NCBI RefSeq assembly: GCF_008326305.1
Contig: NZ_BIXY01000049.1
Span: 1 to 52,869, forward strand
From: Dictyobacter arantiisoli
Lineage (GTDB): Bacteria; Chloroflexota; Ktedonobacteria; Ktedonobacterales; Ktedonobacteraceae
Direction of reading: 5' to 3'
DNA length: 52,869 bases
Both the position numbers and the translations under genes were made by a program. Each line of letters begins with the position of its first letter. Positions within the stretch are counted from its first letter, which is position 1. Of this stretch, positions 9,194-18,750 are shown piece after piece. Under the pieces are notes generated by a model. It saw only the letters and a program-made list of their open reading frames with translations, had not been told where the DNA came from and searched no databases.

Positions 9194-9484
9194 ATGTATA
9201 CGCCACCGCCGTTGCCTGTACCCATCTTCACCTATCTGATCAACTATGGTATCAGCTTTTTGATCCTGGCAATGTTGGTCCGGGCTATCGCATCCTGGTT
9301 TCGCATTGACGAGCGCAATGTTTTTATCCGTTTTCTGGCCCGCCTGACCGATCCTTTTATCGTGCCGATCCGGCGTGTGATAGGTCAGATGTGGGTGCTG
9401 GACCTCTCCTTTTTCGTGGCCTGGTTTATGTTGCAAACTGTGCAAATTTTGTTGTTACAAGCTGTCAGACCCCTGGGCTGGTAG
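9194..9484 (+). CDS. yggT: YggT family integral membrane protein
   Basis: A 96-residue protein with two hydrophobic helices (about residues 12-33 and 70-90) and the family blocks RAIASWF and FLARLTDPFIVPIRRVI between them. YggT/YlmG proteins are associated with cell division, osmotic protection and nucleoid or photosynthetic-complex distribution. AGGAGTAATT precedes the ATG. It is 4 bp before the DUF167 gene. Confidence 0.9.
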   Translation: MYTPPPLPVPIFTYLINYGISFLILAMLVRAIASWFRIDERNVFIRFLARLTDPFIVPIRRVIGQMWVLDLSFFVAWFMLQTVQILLLQAVRPLGW

Positions 9485-9488
9485 GCAG

Positions 9489-9740
9489 ATGCTGCTGTCA
9501 GTTCGTGTCATCCCGCGCAGTGGCCGGAACAAATTAGAGTGGGACGGTACTAAAATCAAGGCCCGTCTGACTGCTCCTCCTGTAGATGGCGCAGCCAATG
9601 AGGCGTTGATAGCTCTACTTGCCCAGCAACTCGCGCTTCCCAAACGCTCTATTACCATTGTTCGTGGGGCGACCAGCCGTCACAAAACCGTCGCCATTGA
9701 ACAACTGACCTCCGAGGAACTGAAGCGTTTACTACAATAA
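9489..9740 (+). CDS. yggU: DUF167 / YggU family protein
   Basis: An 83-residue protein with RVIPRSGRNK, KARLTAPPVDGAANEAL and the late SRHKTVAIE, the full DUF167 (UPF0235) signature. The function is unknown; it routinely follows yggS and yggT. It closes the operon and is immediately followed by a large hairpin. Confidence 0.9.
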   Translation: MLLSVRVIPRSGRNKLEWDGTKIKARLTAPPVDGAANEALIALLAQQLALPKRSITIVRGATSRHKTVAIEQLTSEELKRLLQ

Positions 9741-9806
9741 ACAGAACGAGAACGAGAACGAGGGATGCCAGATGACATCCCTCGTTCTCGTTCTCGTTCT
9801 GTTTTC
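9741..9806. terminator. 27-bp perfect hairpin between convergent genes
   Basis: Arms 9741-9767 and 9776-9802 are exact reverse complements (27 bp, 8-base loop) and are followed by TTTT on the plus strand. The arms contain three AACGAG units. It starts at the base after the yggU stop and ends 14 bp before the convergent kinase stop, so it can terminate from the left; on the minus strand it has no T-run. Confidence 0.8.
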
Positions 9807-9816
9807 CTGTCCTGTC

Positions 9817-12699
9817 CTAATGTGCCAGGAATGTTCCACTTCCAAGGTTATTTTCCATGTGAATACGCTGACCTTTGTCAAAAGATAAGATTACAACTGC
9901 TTTATTGACAGGATTTCCATCGGCACCGAAAGTAATCTGTCCACTCACGCCTTGCAGGTTTTTGATCTGAGTTAACGCTGCTTGAAGATCAGTAGCGGTC
10001 AGAGAGGTTCCTCCTCTGATTGCTTGCTTACTTGCTGTGAGCAGGGCAACCATGGCATCGTAGGAAAGTATTGCATTGTTAGTTGGCCGTACATAGCCAT
10101 ACACTGTCGTTGTATTTGCCCCACTAAAGTCCGCTATGTAATTCTGGAAGAAGGCTGGCTTCTGCTTGCTATGACCAAGTACATCCCATTCATCAGGATA
10201 GGCAAAGGCGGTGAAATGTAGACGATAGAGATTAGGACGCGCTTGCTGGGTGTAGCCTCCAAGTTCGTAGAGAGCATCACCTCCTAAAATTTGCGTGTTT
10301 GCCAGTTGTGGCTGATTGGGTAGCCCTGTCAAGAGCGTATCGACATCGTTGGCGTAGCCCGCGAAATAGATCAGTCCCGGATCAGCGGTCAGTTTCTGCA
10401 GACCCATAAGGATAGACTGTTTGTTATTGCGCTGGTAGGGGATGACTTGCGTAATTTGACCACCAATAGTGCTGGCCGTAAAAGAGGACTGGAAGTCATT
10501 GCCCAGGCTCTGACTATAGGAGTCTGAGTCATCCATAAAGATGACGGCTTTTTTCGCGCGCAGTTGATTTTCGGCGTAGGTCGCTGCCACGCTGGCCTCG
10601 GTATTATTAGATGGGGCAACGCGGAAGAAATATGTCGAGCTATTCGTAAGGGCATCACTAGAAGCGGTAGCCGAGACCATGGGAATTTTTGCTCTTGTCA
10701 GGATTGTGGATGCGTTCTCTGCGTGTGCGCTGAATGACCAGCCCATGACTCCCACAATACTATGATCTTTAGCTGCTGCTTGCACAATTTGATTGGCAAC
10801 GGTGGTAGCGTTGGCCTCATTGCTGCCGGTATTAGCGATAATCAGACGGATTTGAAGTTGTCCCAGGGTATGCTGACTATTCCATTCGTGCTGAGCAACA
10901 TAGGCTCCCTGGAGATTATCTGCTCCGGTTCCCGTATTGTTTCCGCTGAGGACGGTGCCTATGACATAGGTGAGATAGGGGCTATTGGAGTTAAGGACGC
11001 GTAGATCTTCTTGATAAATATGTGCCTCAGCATCACCAGAATCCCCGTTGCTTGATTTGCCATTCACGGCGTCCGTCCAGTAGGTTGCTGCCTGACTATC
11101 ATTGTTGTGTTGCATTGCCGCAACGGCTTCTTTTTTATATTGTGCGTTTCTGCGCGAGGTATCAAAGACGAAGTGACCATCACTTAAGCCGATGGGCTCG
11201 CCATTGATCATCGTGACGCTGATAGAATTACTACTGGTTGAGTTGTTGTTGGCGGATGGATTTTTCTGAGTTATCTGGCTGGTATTGCCAATGGGATGGG
11301 CTCCGCCTCCAGGTGGGATGGTTGGTCCTGCATGTAAGCTGAAAAAGAGGAATGCGATGATGACGATGACAATAATCAGGAGCAGCAGGCTCCATAGCAT
11401 ATAGTTGACTTCTTTTTTCTGTTGGCGTGGCGGAAACTGCTGGATTTGCTGTTGATTCCCCCAGCGTCCTCCTGGTCGTTGAGCCTGGTTATTGATGGGA
11501 TAGGGATTGGCAGGAGGTGCAGGTGTGCTTCTGACCGGGCCATAGCCTTGATTATAGGCAGGTTTGGTGGGCGGTGTCGGGGGGGTGGGAGGGGCTGGCA
11601 CCGTCCGCAATGGTGCTGAATTGAGGAGATAACTGCTGTTCTCGCTTGTGGTATGGAAACGATTTTGCAATAGTGCGTCGATCGCACCTTTCATTTCCGC
11701 TGCGTTTTGATAGCGTTTGGTGACATCAATGGTCAATGCGCGTTCAAGAATGCGTTCAAGCTCAGGAGAAACCTGAGGATTGATACTGCGAGCGGGTGGA
11801 TAATTAAACGGTGGATAATTACGCGGATCGCGATTAGTGACCAGATGGTGGAGCGTGGCGGCCAGCGCATAGAGATCCGAACGCGCATCTGCGTTACCCT
11901 GATATTGTTCGGGCGGCGCGTAGCCTGGGGTGCCCAGCGCGGTCGTTTGTTTGCGTTTGGCGTGTTTTGCCTCATCCGCGCGTGCAATGCCGAAGTCTAC
12001 CAGGCGGGCGCGTTTATCGCGCGCGCTAATAATAATGTTCGCTGGTTTAATATCACGATGTACAATAGGAGGCTTTTTCGTTCCCAGATATTCGAGAATA
12101 TCCAATACCTGTGAAATATAGGTAAGTGCTTCAAGTTCAGGCATCGATTTTTGGGTGCGCTCCATATGATCTTCCAGATTTTCGCCTGGAGCATATTCTT
12201 GCACCATATAGTAGCGCGACGCTTCTTGAAAACTATCGGTCACCGTTGGAATCAGAGGATGATCCAGATCTGCCAGCGTATCTACCTCACGCTCGAAATT
12301 ATGGACATCCTCCTGACGTTGTTGCGCATCGCTCTCATCTGAGATTAACTCTTTAATCACGACGCGTTTGTTGGAGACGCGAGTATCACGTGCTAATACC
12401 GCTGCGCCCATACCACCCTGACCCAAAACTTTTTCGACCACATAGCGGCCATTTTGTAACTGTGCATTGGGAGTCAGGGTACTGGAAGTACCTCTACCGC
12501 CTCCATTAGTTGTTGTACCAATTCCACCACTACTACTACTATTCCCCACCTGGCCCGGGCTGGTTACAGGATTATTTGTCGTTGGACTCACTTGCCCAAC
12601 AACGGTTTGCTCATTCACAGATGAGTCCAGGTAACCACCACAATTGGCACAAAAGGTTTCACCGGCCGGATTTACCGTGCCGCAAAAAGGACATTTCAT
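9817..12699 (-). CDS. membrane Ser/Thr kinase fused to an extracellular LivK-type ligand-binding domain (copy 2)
   Basis: A 960-residue protein. Residues 1-23 are a zinc ribbon (CPFC...CANC). A PknB-like kinase spans about 85-350: GQGGMGAAV glycine loop, VVIKEL lysine, HRDIKPAN catalytic loop near 214, DFGIA, APPEQYQGNADARSDLYALA. A Pro-rich linker (about 360-430) leads to one TM helix (433-455). The outside part has a TPR-like stretch and then a Peripla_BP_6/LivK-like periplasmic binding fold (about 600-960), with TVLSGNNTG, GAYVAQHEWN, GVMGWSFSAH, FFRVAPSNNTEA, VIFMDDSDSYS. The active-site residues look intact, so this is probably a one-protein sensor that phosphorylates targets upon binding a small ligand. 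The start is placed at the zinc ribbon, with AGG 8 bases upstream. It follows its paralog by 78 bp. Confidence 0.88.
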   Translation of the reverse strand: MKCPFCGTVNPAGETFCANCGGYLDSSVNEQTVVGQVSPTTNNPVTSPGQVGNSSSSGGIGTTTNGGGRGTSSTLTPNAQLQNGRYVVEKVLGQGGMGAAVLARDTRVSNKRVVIKELISDESDAQQRQEDVHNFEREVDTLADLDHPLIPTVTDSFQEASRYYMVQEYAPGENLEDHMERTQKSMPELEALTYISQVLDILEYLGTKKPPIVHRDIKPANIIISARDKRARLVDFGIARADEAKHAKRKQTTALGTPGYAPPEQYQGNADARSDLYALAATLHHLVTNRDPRNYPPFNYPPARSINPQVSPELERILERALTIDVTKRYQNAAEMKGAIDALLQNRFHTTSENSSYLLNSAPLRTVPAPPTPPTPPTKPAYNQGYGPVRSTPAPPANPYPINNQAQRPGGRWGNQQQIQQFPPRQQKKEVNYMLWSLLLLIIVIVIIAFLFFSLHAGPTIPPGGGAHPIGNTSQITQKNPSANNNSTSSNSISVTMINGEPIGLSDGHFVFDTSRRNAQYKKEAVAAMQHNNDSQAATYWTDAVNGKSSNGDSGDAEAHIYQEDLRVLNSNSPYLTYVIGTVLSGNNTGTGADNLQGAYVAQHEWNSQHTLGQLQIRLIIANTGSNEANATTVANQIVQAAAKDHSIVGVMGWSFSAHAENASTILTRAKIPMVSATASSDALTNSSTYFFRVAPSNNTEASVAATYAENQLRAKKAVIFMDDSDSYSQSLGNDFQSSFTASTIGGQITQVIPYQRNNKQSILMGLQKLTADPGLIYFAGYANDVDTLLTGLPNQPQLANTQILGGDALYELGGYTQQARPNLYRLHFTAFAYPDEWDVLGHSKQKPAFFQNYIADFSGANTTTVYGYVRPTNNAILSYDAMVALLTASKQAIRGGTSLTATDLQAALTQIKNLQGVSGQITFGADGNPVNKAVVILSFDKGQRIHMENNLGSGTFLAH

Positions 12700-12777
12700 A
12701 GTTGTGCCTGTTATTCCAATCTCGTAGTTATCTTGTGTGTAGTGATTATGTATGCTGGCATTATCGCCACACAACCC

Positions 12778-15573
12778 CTACTTTAAAAAGCGTCCCAGAA
12801 GTGTAGGTTCCATATGGATACGTCCCATTGGATCGACATAGAGCACCACAATCGCTTTATCAGTGGGATCTCCATTCGCGCCAAAAGCAATTTGCCCACT
12901 TACTCCCTGGATGGCATTGGTACCGTTGAGCGTATGTAAAGCCTGACGCTCGTCCTCAACGGTTGGATGTTGCTTTCCTGTGTTCAATGCATTATTGTAC
13001 GCAGTTAGCAAGGCAATGGTTGCATCATAGGAGAGAATAACATCATTATCCGCACGCGTAAAGCCATATGAACCTCCAGTATGTGGCCCATAAGCAGTAA
13101 ATGCTGCGGTATATTCCATGAAAAAATCTGGCTTTTGCGCGCTATGGTTTAAGACATCCCATTCATCGGGATAGGCAAAGGCAGTGAAGCGTAAGCGGTT
13201 GAATTTGGCACGGGCACTGCTTTGATAGCCACCTAATTCATAGAGCGCATCTCCCCCCATGACGGGTAAGTTACCGGCTGGGAGATTAGAGAGCAGTGTG
13301 CTTACATCACTGGCATAGCCAGAGAAGTAGATCAAGTCGATATTTTGTCTTAGTGTTTGCTGGACAGCGCTGGAAATGGTATCTGCTTTTCCGATGGTAT
13401 ATTTTTCCTCAACAACCTGATTTTTATCCTGATTCACAAATTGCTGGCGAAAATCCTGTGCCAGACTCTGGCTATAACTATCCTGATCGTCATAGAAAAG
13501 CGCGACCTTTTTCGCATGCAGGTTTTGCTCAGCGTATTTTGCTCCCTGTATTCCCTGTATCTGGTTGGAGGGAACGATCCTGAAAAAGTAAGGAGAGGCA
13601 TTGGTAAGCATATCACTGGAGGATGTCTGGGATACCAATGGAATGTGTGCGTTGCTCAGCGTACTGATAGCGGCCTGTGTTCGTCCACTAAAAGGCCAGC
13701 CCATTACGCCGATTACCGTGGGATCGGATTGCTGCAATTGGACAATTTGTTGCACCACCCTGGGGACATTATAATTGAGGCTGGGATCATGTGGGCTGCC
13801 TGTGTTGGCGATCAATAAACGCACCAGAATCCCACCATGGAGTTTCGATCCATCGTTATATTCTTTTTGTGCCACATAGGCACCTTGAAGATTATCACGT
13901 CCCACCTGTATTTGATCACCGCTGAGCATTGTCGCGATTACCAGTGTCACATATGGCGAGCCAGAAGTGAGCACATGAATATTCTCTTGATAGATCAGTG
14001 CTTCCGCATCGTTCTCATTCTTGCCAAGTGCCTGATTGAGGAGCGAGATCGTCGCATTATAATTGCCATTTGCCTGTTTAAAGGCCTGCGCCGCCTGTAT
14101 CTTGAGTGCACCATCTTCAAGCGTGGTATCGATGGCGGTTGTGCCATCGCTAATGCCGATAGGTTCACCATTGACCATCGTAACGCTCAGCGTGGATGTT
14201 GTCTTTTTCCCCAGGTTAGCGTATATCAACAATGAGCCCCCCGCCAATAGTAAGACCAGCAATACTGTGAGGACAATAATCAGTCCTGTATGGCGGCGTT
14301 TGCGTGCTGGTTGCCACTGTGGTTGGGGCTGTTGAGATGGTTGGGGCTGTTGACCTGCCTGAATCTGGGGATAGACAGGATATGTGGGCGATGATGTATT
14401 CCCAGATGCTACCGGTGCTACTGATGGTAACAGCGTCGGAGGAACAGGTGTTGTTTGCGCCCAGGAGCCTTGGCCCAGTTGTTGTGGTGTCTGTAATGTG
14501 GTTGGAATTGTTCCCTGCTGAGTCACGGCCTGCGCTGGATCCGGTGAGGATACGGTCGAGTTTGTGATTTTTGGTATCTGTCCAGAATTTCCCAGCGTAT
14601 AGCTATCGATATTGCCAGAGACACCAAAACGCTGACGTAGAATGGTATCGATCTCAAACTTCATGGCGGTGGCGCTCTGGTAGCGTTGTTTCATATCGAC
14701 CTGTAATGTTTTCGCCAATACCTGTTCAATTTCAGGTGAGAGGGCGGGGTTGAGCGTGCGCACTAAAGGATATTGGAAGGGCGTTTCACCTCGTGGATCG
14801 CGATTGGTCAGAATATGATGCAATGTGGCGGCCAATGCATAGAGATCTGAGCGCGCATCCGCGTTGCCCTGATATTGTTCAGGTGGTGCGTAGCCTGGCG
14901 TACCCAGTGCTGAGGTTTGTTTGTGTTGCGCATTACGCACCTCATCAGTACGAGCAATGCCAAAATCGACCAGATGGGCCCGGCGATCTTTGGCCCCAAT
15001 AATAACGTTGGCCGGTTTGATATCGCGATGCATGATTGGTGGTACCTGCTGGGCCAGATATTCCAGAATATCGAGAATCTCAGACGCGCAGATCAATGCT
15101 TCTCGCTCGCTGAAAGGCTTTTGGGTCCGTTCCAGACGCTCCTCAAGGTTCTCTCCCTCGATATATTCCTGCACCATGAAGTAGCGTGTACCTTCCTGAA
15201 AGTGGTCGGTCACATTGGGTACCAGAGGATGATCAATATGGGCCAGCGTTGCGACTTCACGCTTAAAATTGCGCACATCTTCCAGGCGGCGCTGTTGATC
15301 AACATTGTCTGAGATCAGTTCCTTGATCACAACAAGCTTACCATCTAAGCGACTATCCGTGGCAAGCAATGCTGTCCCCATGCCTCCCTGACCGAGAATC
15401 TTTTTGATAGCATAGCGATCCCCTTGTAAGTGAGTAGCTGTACTCAGTGAATTTGGTAGCGTGATCCCGCTATTTGAAGGCGTAGCTGTCGAAGCAGCAC
15501 TCACATTATTACCGCAATTCCCACAAAAGCGGACATTATTGCGGAGTTCTGCTCCACAGTAAGGACATTTCAT
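12778..15573 (-). CDS. membrane Ser/Thr kinase fused to an extracellular LivK-type ligand-binding domain (copy 1)
   Basis: A 931-residue paralog of the next gene with the same order: zinc ribbon (residues 3-20), kinase 53-315 (GQGGMGTAL, K84 in VVIKEL, HRDIKPAN 182-189, DFG 203-205, APPEQY), Gln/Pro linker 330-427, TM helix about 429-453, then an extracellular region ending in a branched-chain-amino-acid-type binding fold (TMLSGDQIQ, GAYVAQKEYND, GVMGWPFSGR, FFRIVPSNQ, ALFYDDQDSYS). AGGCAGG lies 8 bases before the ATG. The two genes are a tandem duplication, diverged most in the linkers. The ligand and the phosphorylation targets are unknown. No accessory ABC transporter genes accompany them. 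Confidence 0.88.
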   Translation of the reverse strand: MKCPYCGAELRNNVRFCGNCGNNVSAASTATPSNSGITLPNSLSTATHLQGDRYAIKKILGQGGMGTALLATDSRLDGKLVVIKELISDNVDQQRRLEDVRNFKREVATLAHIDHPLVPNVTDHFQEGTRYFMVQEYIEGENLEERLERTQKPFSEREALICASEILDILEYLAQQVPPIMHRDIKPANVIIGAKDRRAHLVDFGIARTDEVRNAQHKQTSALGTPGYAPPEQYQGNADARSDLYALAATLHHILTNRDPRGETPFQYPLVRTLNPALSPEIEQVLAKTLQVDMKQRYQSATAMKFEIDTILRQRFGVSGNIDSYTLGNSGQIPKITNSTVSSPDPAQAVTQQGTIPTTLQTPQQLGQGSWAQTTPVPPTLLPSVAPVASGNTSSPTYPVYPQIQAGQQPQPSQQPQPQWQPARKRRHTGLIIVLTVLLVLLLAGGSLLIYANLGKKTTSTLSVTMVNGEPIGISDGTTAIDTTLEDGALKIQAAQAFKQANGNYNATISLLNQALGKNENDAEALIYQENIHVLTSGSPYVTLVIATMLSGDQIQVGRDNLQGAYVAQKEYNDGSKLHGGILVRLLIANTGSPHDPSLNYNVPRVVQQIVQLQQSDPTVIGVMGWPFSGRTQAAISTLSNAHIPLVSQTSSSDMLTNASPYFFRIVPSNQIQGIQGAKYAEQNLHAKKVALFYDDQDSYSQSLAQDFRQQFVNQDKNQVVEEKYTIGKADTISSAVQQTLRQNIDLIYFSGYASDVSTLLSNLPAGNLPVMGGDALYELGGYQSSARAKFNRLRFTAFAYPDEWDVLNHSAQKPDFFMEYTAAFTAYGPHTGGSYGFTRADNDVILSYDATIALLTAYNNALNTGKQHPTVEDERQALHTLNGTNAIQGVSGQIAFGANGDPTDKAIVVLYVDPMGRIHMEPTLLGRFLK

Positions 15574-15799
15574 CTTTTTGCCTGCCTTTTAAGACGCATG
15601 TAGCTGATTACGTCTTTCCATGCTATGAATATATGTACAGTGAAAAATCAAAAAATACCTGTACTATATCTAATTACTTGAGCAGGAAAATTATAACTGG
15701 TTTATCTTTGTAAGTCGAGCGCCATTGCTGCACAATTCTTTTATTCTTCTATTACATACGTAATCTTACGCGAAAAGTTAAAACAAGGCAGTGGCCATA

Positions 15800-15845
15800 A
15801 AAAAGGACCCTGTGGGAAGAATATTCCTGACAGGGTCCTTTTTTA
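15800..15845 (-). terminator. rho-independent terminator of the sulfurtransferase gene
   Basis: AAGGACCCTGT (15804-15814) pairs with ACAGGGTCCTT (15831-15841), loop 16 bases. Read on the minus strand the stem is followed by TTTTTT. It lies 24 bp after the minus-strand stop at 15869. Between here and the kinase start at 15573 I see only AT-rich sequence without called signals. Confidence 0.85.
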
Positions 15846-15868
15846 TAATTGTGTTATTTAGCGAATGA

Positions 15869-16711
15869 TTAGCGCTCGATTGGTGAACGTACCAGGCTGC
15901 CCCACTCGGTCCAGGAGCCGTCATAGTTGCGTACATTCTCGTAGCCCAGCAGGCGGGTCAGCACAAACCATGTATGCGCGGAACGCTCGCCGATACGGCA
16001 GTAAGAGATGACATTTTTATCAGGTGTGACATCTTTGGCTGCATAGATATCACGCAGTTCAGCAACTGTTTTGAAGGTGCCATCGGCATTGGCAGTCACA
16101 GCCCAGGGGATATTCTTGGCTCCGGGAATATGTCCGGCGCGCTGTGCGCCCTCCTGAGGATAGTTGACCATATGCAGCAGTTCGCCGCTGTATTCCTGTG
16201 GTGAGCGAACATCGACGAGGCGCAGATTCTCATCTTTCAAGCCAGCGAATACCTGATCGCGGAAGGCGCGGATGCTCTCGTCAGCAGGCTCGGCATGATA
16301 GGTTGTCTCTTCGAAGTGAGGAACCTCTTTTGTGTAAGGACGGCCCTCGGCCTCCCACTTGGCGCGACCACCGTTTAAGAGCACCAGATTTTTATGACCA
16401 TATTGGGTGAACAGCCAGTATGAATAAGCAGCATACCAGTTGTTGCGATCACCATACAGGACAATCGTCGTATCGTTGCTGATGCCCCATTTGGCAAAAA
16501 GTTTCTCAAGCCCTTCTTTAGAAAGAAAGTCGCGGCTCAGTGGATCCTGTACATCGACATGCCAGTCGAGTTTAACAGCTCCAGGGATATGCCCAACTTC
16601 GTATAACAGTACGTCTTCATCGGCTTCAATCAAACGTACATTTGCATCATTGAGATGGTCCGCGACCCAGCTTGAATCGACGAGTGCCTCTGGATGTGCA
16701 TACTCAGACAT
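15869..16711 (-). CDS. sulfurtransferase (two rhodanese domains)
   Basis: A 280-residue tandem rhodanese protein. The N-terminal inactive repeat holds [19 protein letters not shown] and WDVDVQDPL-type blocks; the second repeat holds [21 protein letters not shown] and the catalytic loop YCRIGERS (Cys near residue 238). The CRxGER loop points to thiosulfate rather than 3-mercaptopyruvate as sulfur donor, acting in cyanide detoxification or sulfur transfer. The start is [10 protein letters not shown], with AAGGAGGAC 7 bases upstream; a longer frame to 16807 lacks an RBS and covers the promoter. It is monocistronic. Confidence 0.9.
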   Translation of the reverse strand: MSEYAHPEALVDSSWVADHLNDANVRLIEADEDVLLYEVGHIPGAVKLDWHVDVQDPLSRDFLSKEGLEKLFAKWGISNDTTIVLYGDRNNWYAAYSYWLFTQYGHKNLVLLNGGRAKWEAEGRPYTKEVPHFEETTYHAEPADESIRAFRDQVFAGLKDENLRLVDVRSPQEYSGELLHMVNYPQEGAQRAGHIPGAKNIPWAVTANADGTFKTVAELRDIYAAKDVTPDKNVISYCRIGERSAHTWFVLTRLLGYENVRNYDGSWTEWGSLVRSPIER

Positions 16712-16767
16712 GTGTCTGTCCTCCTTAGTATTCACCAATTGTTGACTTAGTGGATCAACATTCAAAA

Positions 16768-16807
16768 CTTCTACTGTAGTATAGAAGCTGGACATAGGGG
16801 ATGTCAA
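16768..16807 (-). promoter_or_regulatory. promoter with overlapping palindrome, sulfurtransferase gene
   Basis: On the minus strand TTGACA (complement of 16802-16807) and TATACT (16778-16783) are 18 bp apart. A palindrome CTTCTA-N8-TAGAAG (16768-16787) covers the -10, suggesting a repressor site. This leaves a 5' leader of about 60 bases. The rest of the 300-bp gap to 17012 is AT-rich; GGGGAGTG before 17012 is the RBS of the ABC gene. Confidence 0.65.
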
Positions 16808-17011
16808 GGGAAAATTGTACAGGTTTTGTCTTTTTCTATGTAATTCCTATCCAGGAGTCTTTTCAAGAGTCATTCTTTGTAAGAAGGAGCCATTTTATGA
16901 AGATATTGTAATGTTTTGAAGCTGATATATATAAATATAAATGTGTATACTTTGTTATGTATCTATTCTGTTAGCACTTCTTATTTTATGCAGTATCCCG
17001 GGGAGTGAAGT

Positions 17012-17315
17012 ATGCCTGCTACACGTGTAACCGCCGCAACGGAAGATTCGGAAGAAACCTTTAAGCTCTCGCGCGTCTTTGCAGCCTTCTCTAGTTTGCC
17101 ACGTATCCTGCAACTGGTCTGGTCTGCCAATGCTCCGCTAACGGTTGCCATGGCGGTTATCAGCATCTTGCGTGGCCTGACGCCTGTGGTCTCGGTAACT
17201 ATTTCTCAACTGGTAATTGATAGCGTTGTACGTGGTATACTCATCCATTCAATTGCACCCATCTGGCTGCCGGTTATTCTCCAACTGGTAGTGAGTCTGG
17301 TAGATCGTTGTTTGA
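17012..17315 (+). pseudogene. ABC exporter, 5' fragment, interrupted by IS110-family element
   Basis: The first 101 codons of an ABCB/MsbA-type exporter (fused membrane and ATPase domains). It has a cytosolic start, then RILQLVWSANAPL and a hydrophobic TM1-like segment ending in LVVSLVDRCL. GGGGAGTG lies 6 bases before the ATG. The frame runs on into IS sequence and would end as a 166-residue aberrant product at 17512. Joining 17012-17315 to 19017-20554 gives 1,842 bases, a 613-codon frame plus stop, reading VDRCLNTISQSL across the joint, so the gene was intact before insertion. Confidence 0.9.
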
Positions 17316-17346
17316 CGAATTCTCCTGAAAATAGCCGCTCCACAAA

Positions 17347-17381
17347 AGCAGGCAGCAGAGATCATGCCGTCTCTGCCTGCT
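17347..17381 (-). terminator. terminator of the IS110 transposase
   Basis: On the minus strand AGCAGGCAGAGA pairs with TCTCTGCTGCCTGCT (3-base bulge) and is followed by TTTTG. It overlaps the last codons and stop (17362) of the transposase gene. Confidence 0.6.
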
Positions 17382-18750
17382 GTAATTGGACCTGGTACCC
17401 TAATTGCTCAAGACGGCGAAGCGCTCGACGTTTGGTGGTCTCTCGCTCTTTTTCGCTGGCATACTGCTCTCCCAATTCCCGAAAAGGCTCATCCTCTTTG
17501 AGCACATGGTAAATGGTCAGCAGAATCCGATGAGCTACTGCCACGATGGCCTTTTTTCGGCCCATGCGTTGACACAAGCGTCGATAATACGCTCCCAGGA
17601 ACGTTCCTTTACTGCTGGCTGCTCCTTGTGCGGCTTCAATGAGGGCCGTGCGCAACCATCGATTTCCTTTGGTCGTTTTGCCGCTTAACCGTTTGCCTGC
17701 ACTCACCTTGTTGCCTGGACAGAGTCCGACCCAGGATGCTAATTGCTCCTGGGTCGGAAAACGATCCATCTGGATGCCGATCTCGGCGACCACGACCTCG
17801 GCGGTGCGCAGACTGATCCCCGTAATCGCATCCAGGCGCTCAATGGCTCGTCGAAGATCCTGTCGATGCTCACCCAGACGCCGCGTTTGGCCTTCTTCTT
17901 CCTCGACGATTTCCTCTGACTGAGCATCTTGTAAAGCCTCTTTGGCGGCTTGCTTTGAGGAGGGTGAAGGATCGGGGTCTTCCGGTCCGTTGCCCAGGCC
18001 TAACTGCTCGGCAATTTGCTGATCAAACGCCTCAATCTGTTGGCTTAAAAAGTCCAGGTGAGCCAGATGCTGCGAGAGCACAAAGCGATGATGCGCTCGC
18101 AGCGTTCCTTGAACAGCCTGCGCCAATTGCAGCTGCTTGCTCCGCAGTTTCCCACGTGCCATCCCTGCCAGGGTTTCCAGGTCCTGCTCTCCTTGCAGCA
18201 TCGCATGCAAGATCTGCCGAGCGGTTTTGCCGGTGATATCAGTGACCACCGAAGAGAGTTTGATATTGGCGTCTTCAAGCACCTTCTGGATCCGGTTCAC
18301 GATGCGAGCTCGTTCCTCAATCAGGGTTTTGCGCGTGCGCGTTAATTCCCGTAATTCCCGTTGGGGACGAGGAGGGATAAAGCTGGCGGTGAGTAAGCCA
18401 TGTTGAAGTAAACTGGCAATCCATTCGGCATCCTTCACATCCGTTTTGCGCCCCGGAACCGCTTTGATATGCTGCGCGTTGACCAGCAGCACCTCCATCT
18501 CCCCTTCCAGCACATTGTAGATCGGTTTCCAGAACACCCCTGTGCTCTCCATAGCCACATGAGTGCATCTCGCTCCTTTGAGCCAATCCAACAACTCCAG
18601 TAATCCTGTCGTCATCGTACTAAATGTTCGCGTCTCTTTTTTGAGATGCCCATTGGCTCCTCGAAGAAGCAAACATGCCACGATCATCTTTTTGTGAATG
18701 TCCAATCCACAACAGCGTTCAAAGACCACACTGATGAGATCTTTCTCCAT
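17362..18750 (-). CDS. IS110-family transposase (DEDD recombinase)
   Basis: A 462-residue transposase. The N-terminal RuvC-like DEDD domain has CGLDIHKK, AMESTGVFWKP and GRKTDVKDAEWIA. The C-terminal Transposase_20 domain has LDAITGISLRTAEVVVAEIG, ASWVGLCPGNKVSAGK and SGKTTKGNRWLR, which holds the catalytic serine region. Between them lies a ~45-residue acidic, low-complexity linker (PEDPDPSPSS, SEEIVEEEEGQ) that is longer than in short relatives. It is intact and therefore probably active. GGAGGAAAGC precedes the ATG. Confidence 0.95.
   Translation of the reverse strand: MEKDLISVVFERCCGLDIHKKMIVACLLLRGANGHLKKETRTFSTMTTGLLELLDWLKGARCTHVAMESTGVFWKPIYNVLEGEMEVLLVNAQHIKAVPGRKTDVKDAEWIASLLQHGLLTASFIPPRPQRELRELTRTRKTLIEERARIVNRIQKVLEDANIKLSSVVTDITGKTARQILHAMLQGEQDLETLAGMARGKLRSKQLQLAQAVQGTLRAHHRFVLSQHLAHLDFLSQQIEAFDQQIAEQLGLGNGPEDPDPSPSSKQAAKEALQDAQSEEIVEEEEGQTRRLGEHRQDLRRAIERLDAITGISLRTAEVVVAEIGIQMDRFPTQEQLASWVGLCPGNKVSAGKRLSGKTTKGNRWLRTALIEAAQGAASSKGTFLGAYYRRLCQRMGRKKAIVAVAHRILLTIYHVLKEDEPFRELGEQYASEKERETTKRRALRRLEQLGYQVQLQQAETA

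Noticed and set aside
9741-9806. AACGAG triplets as a short CRISPR-like repeat
   Set aside because: They are the arms of one hairpin; there are no spacers.
13357-13818. 153-residue plus-strand frame inside the kinase gene
   Set aside because: Shadow frame with no motif.
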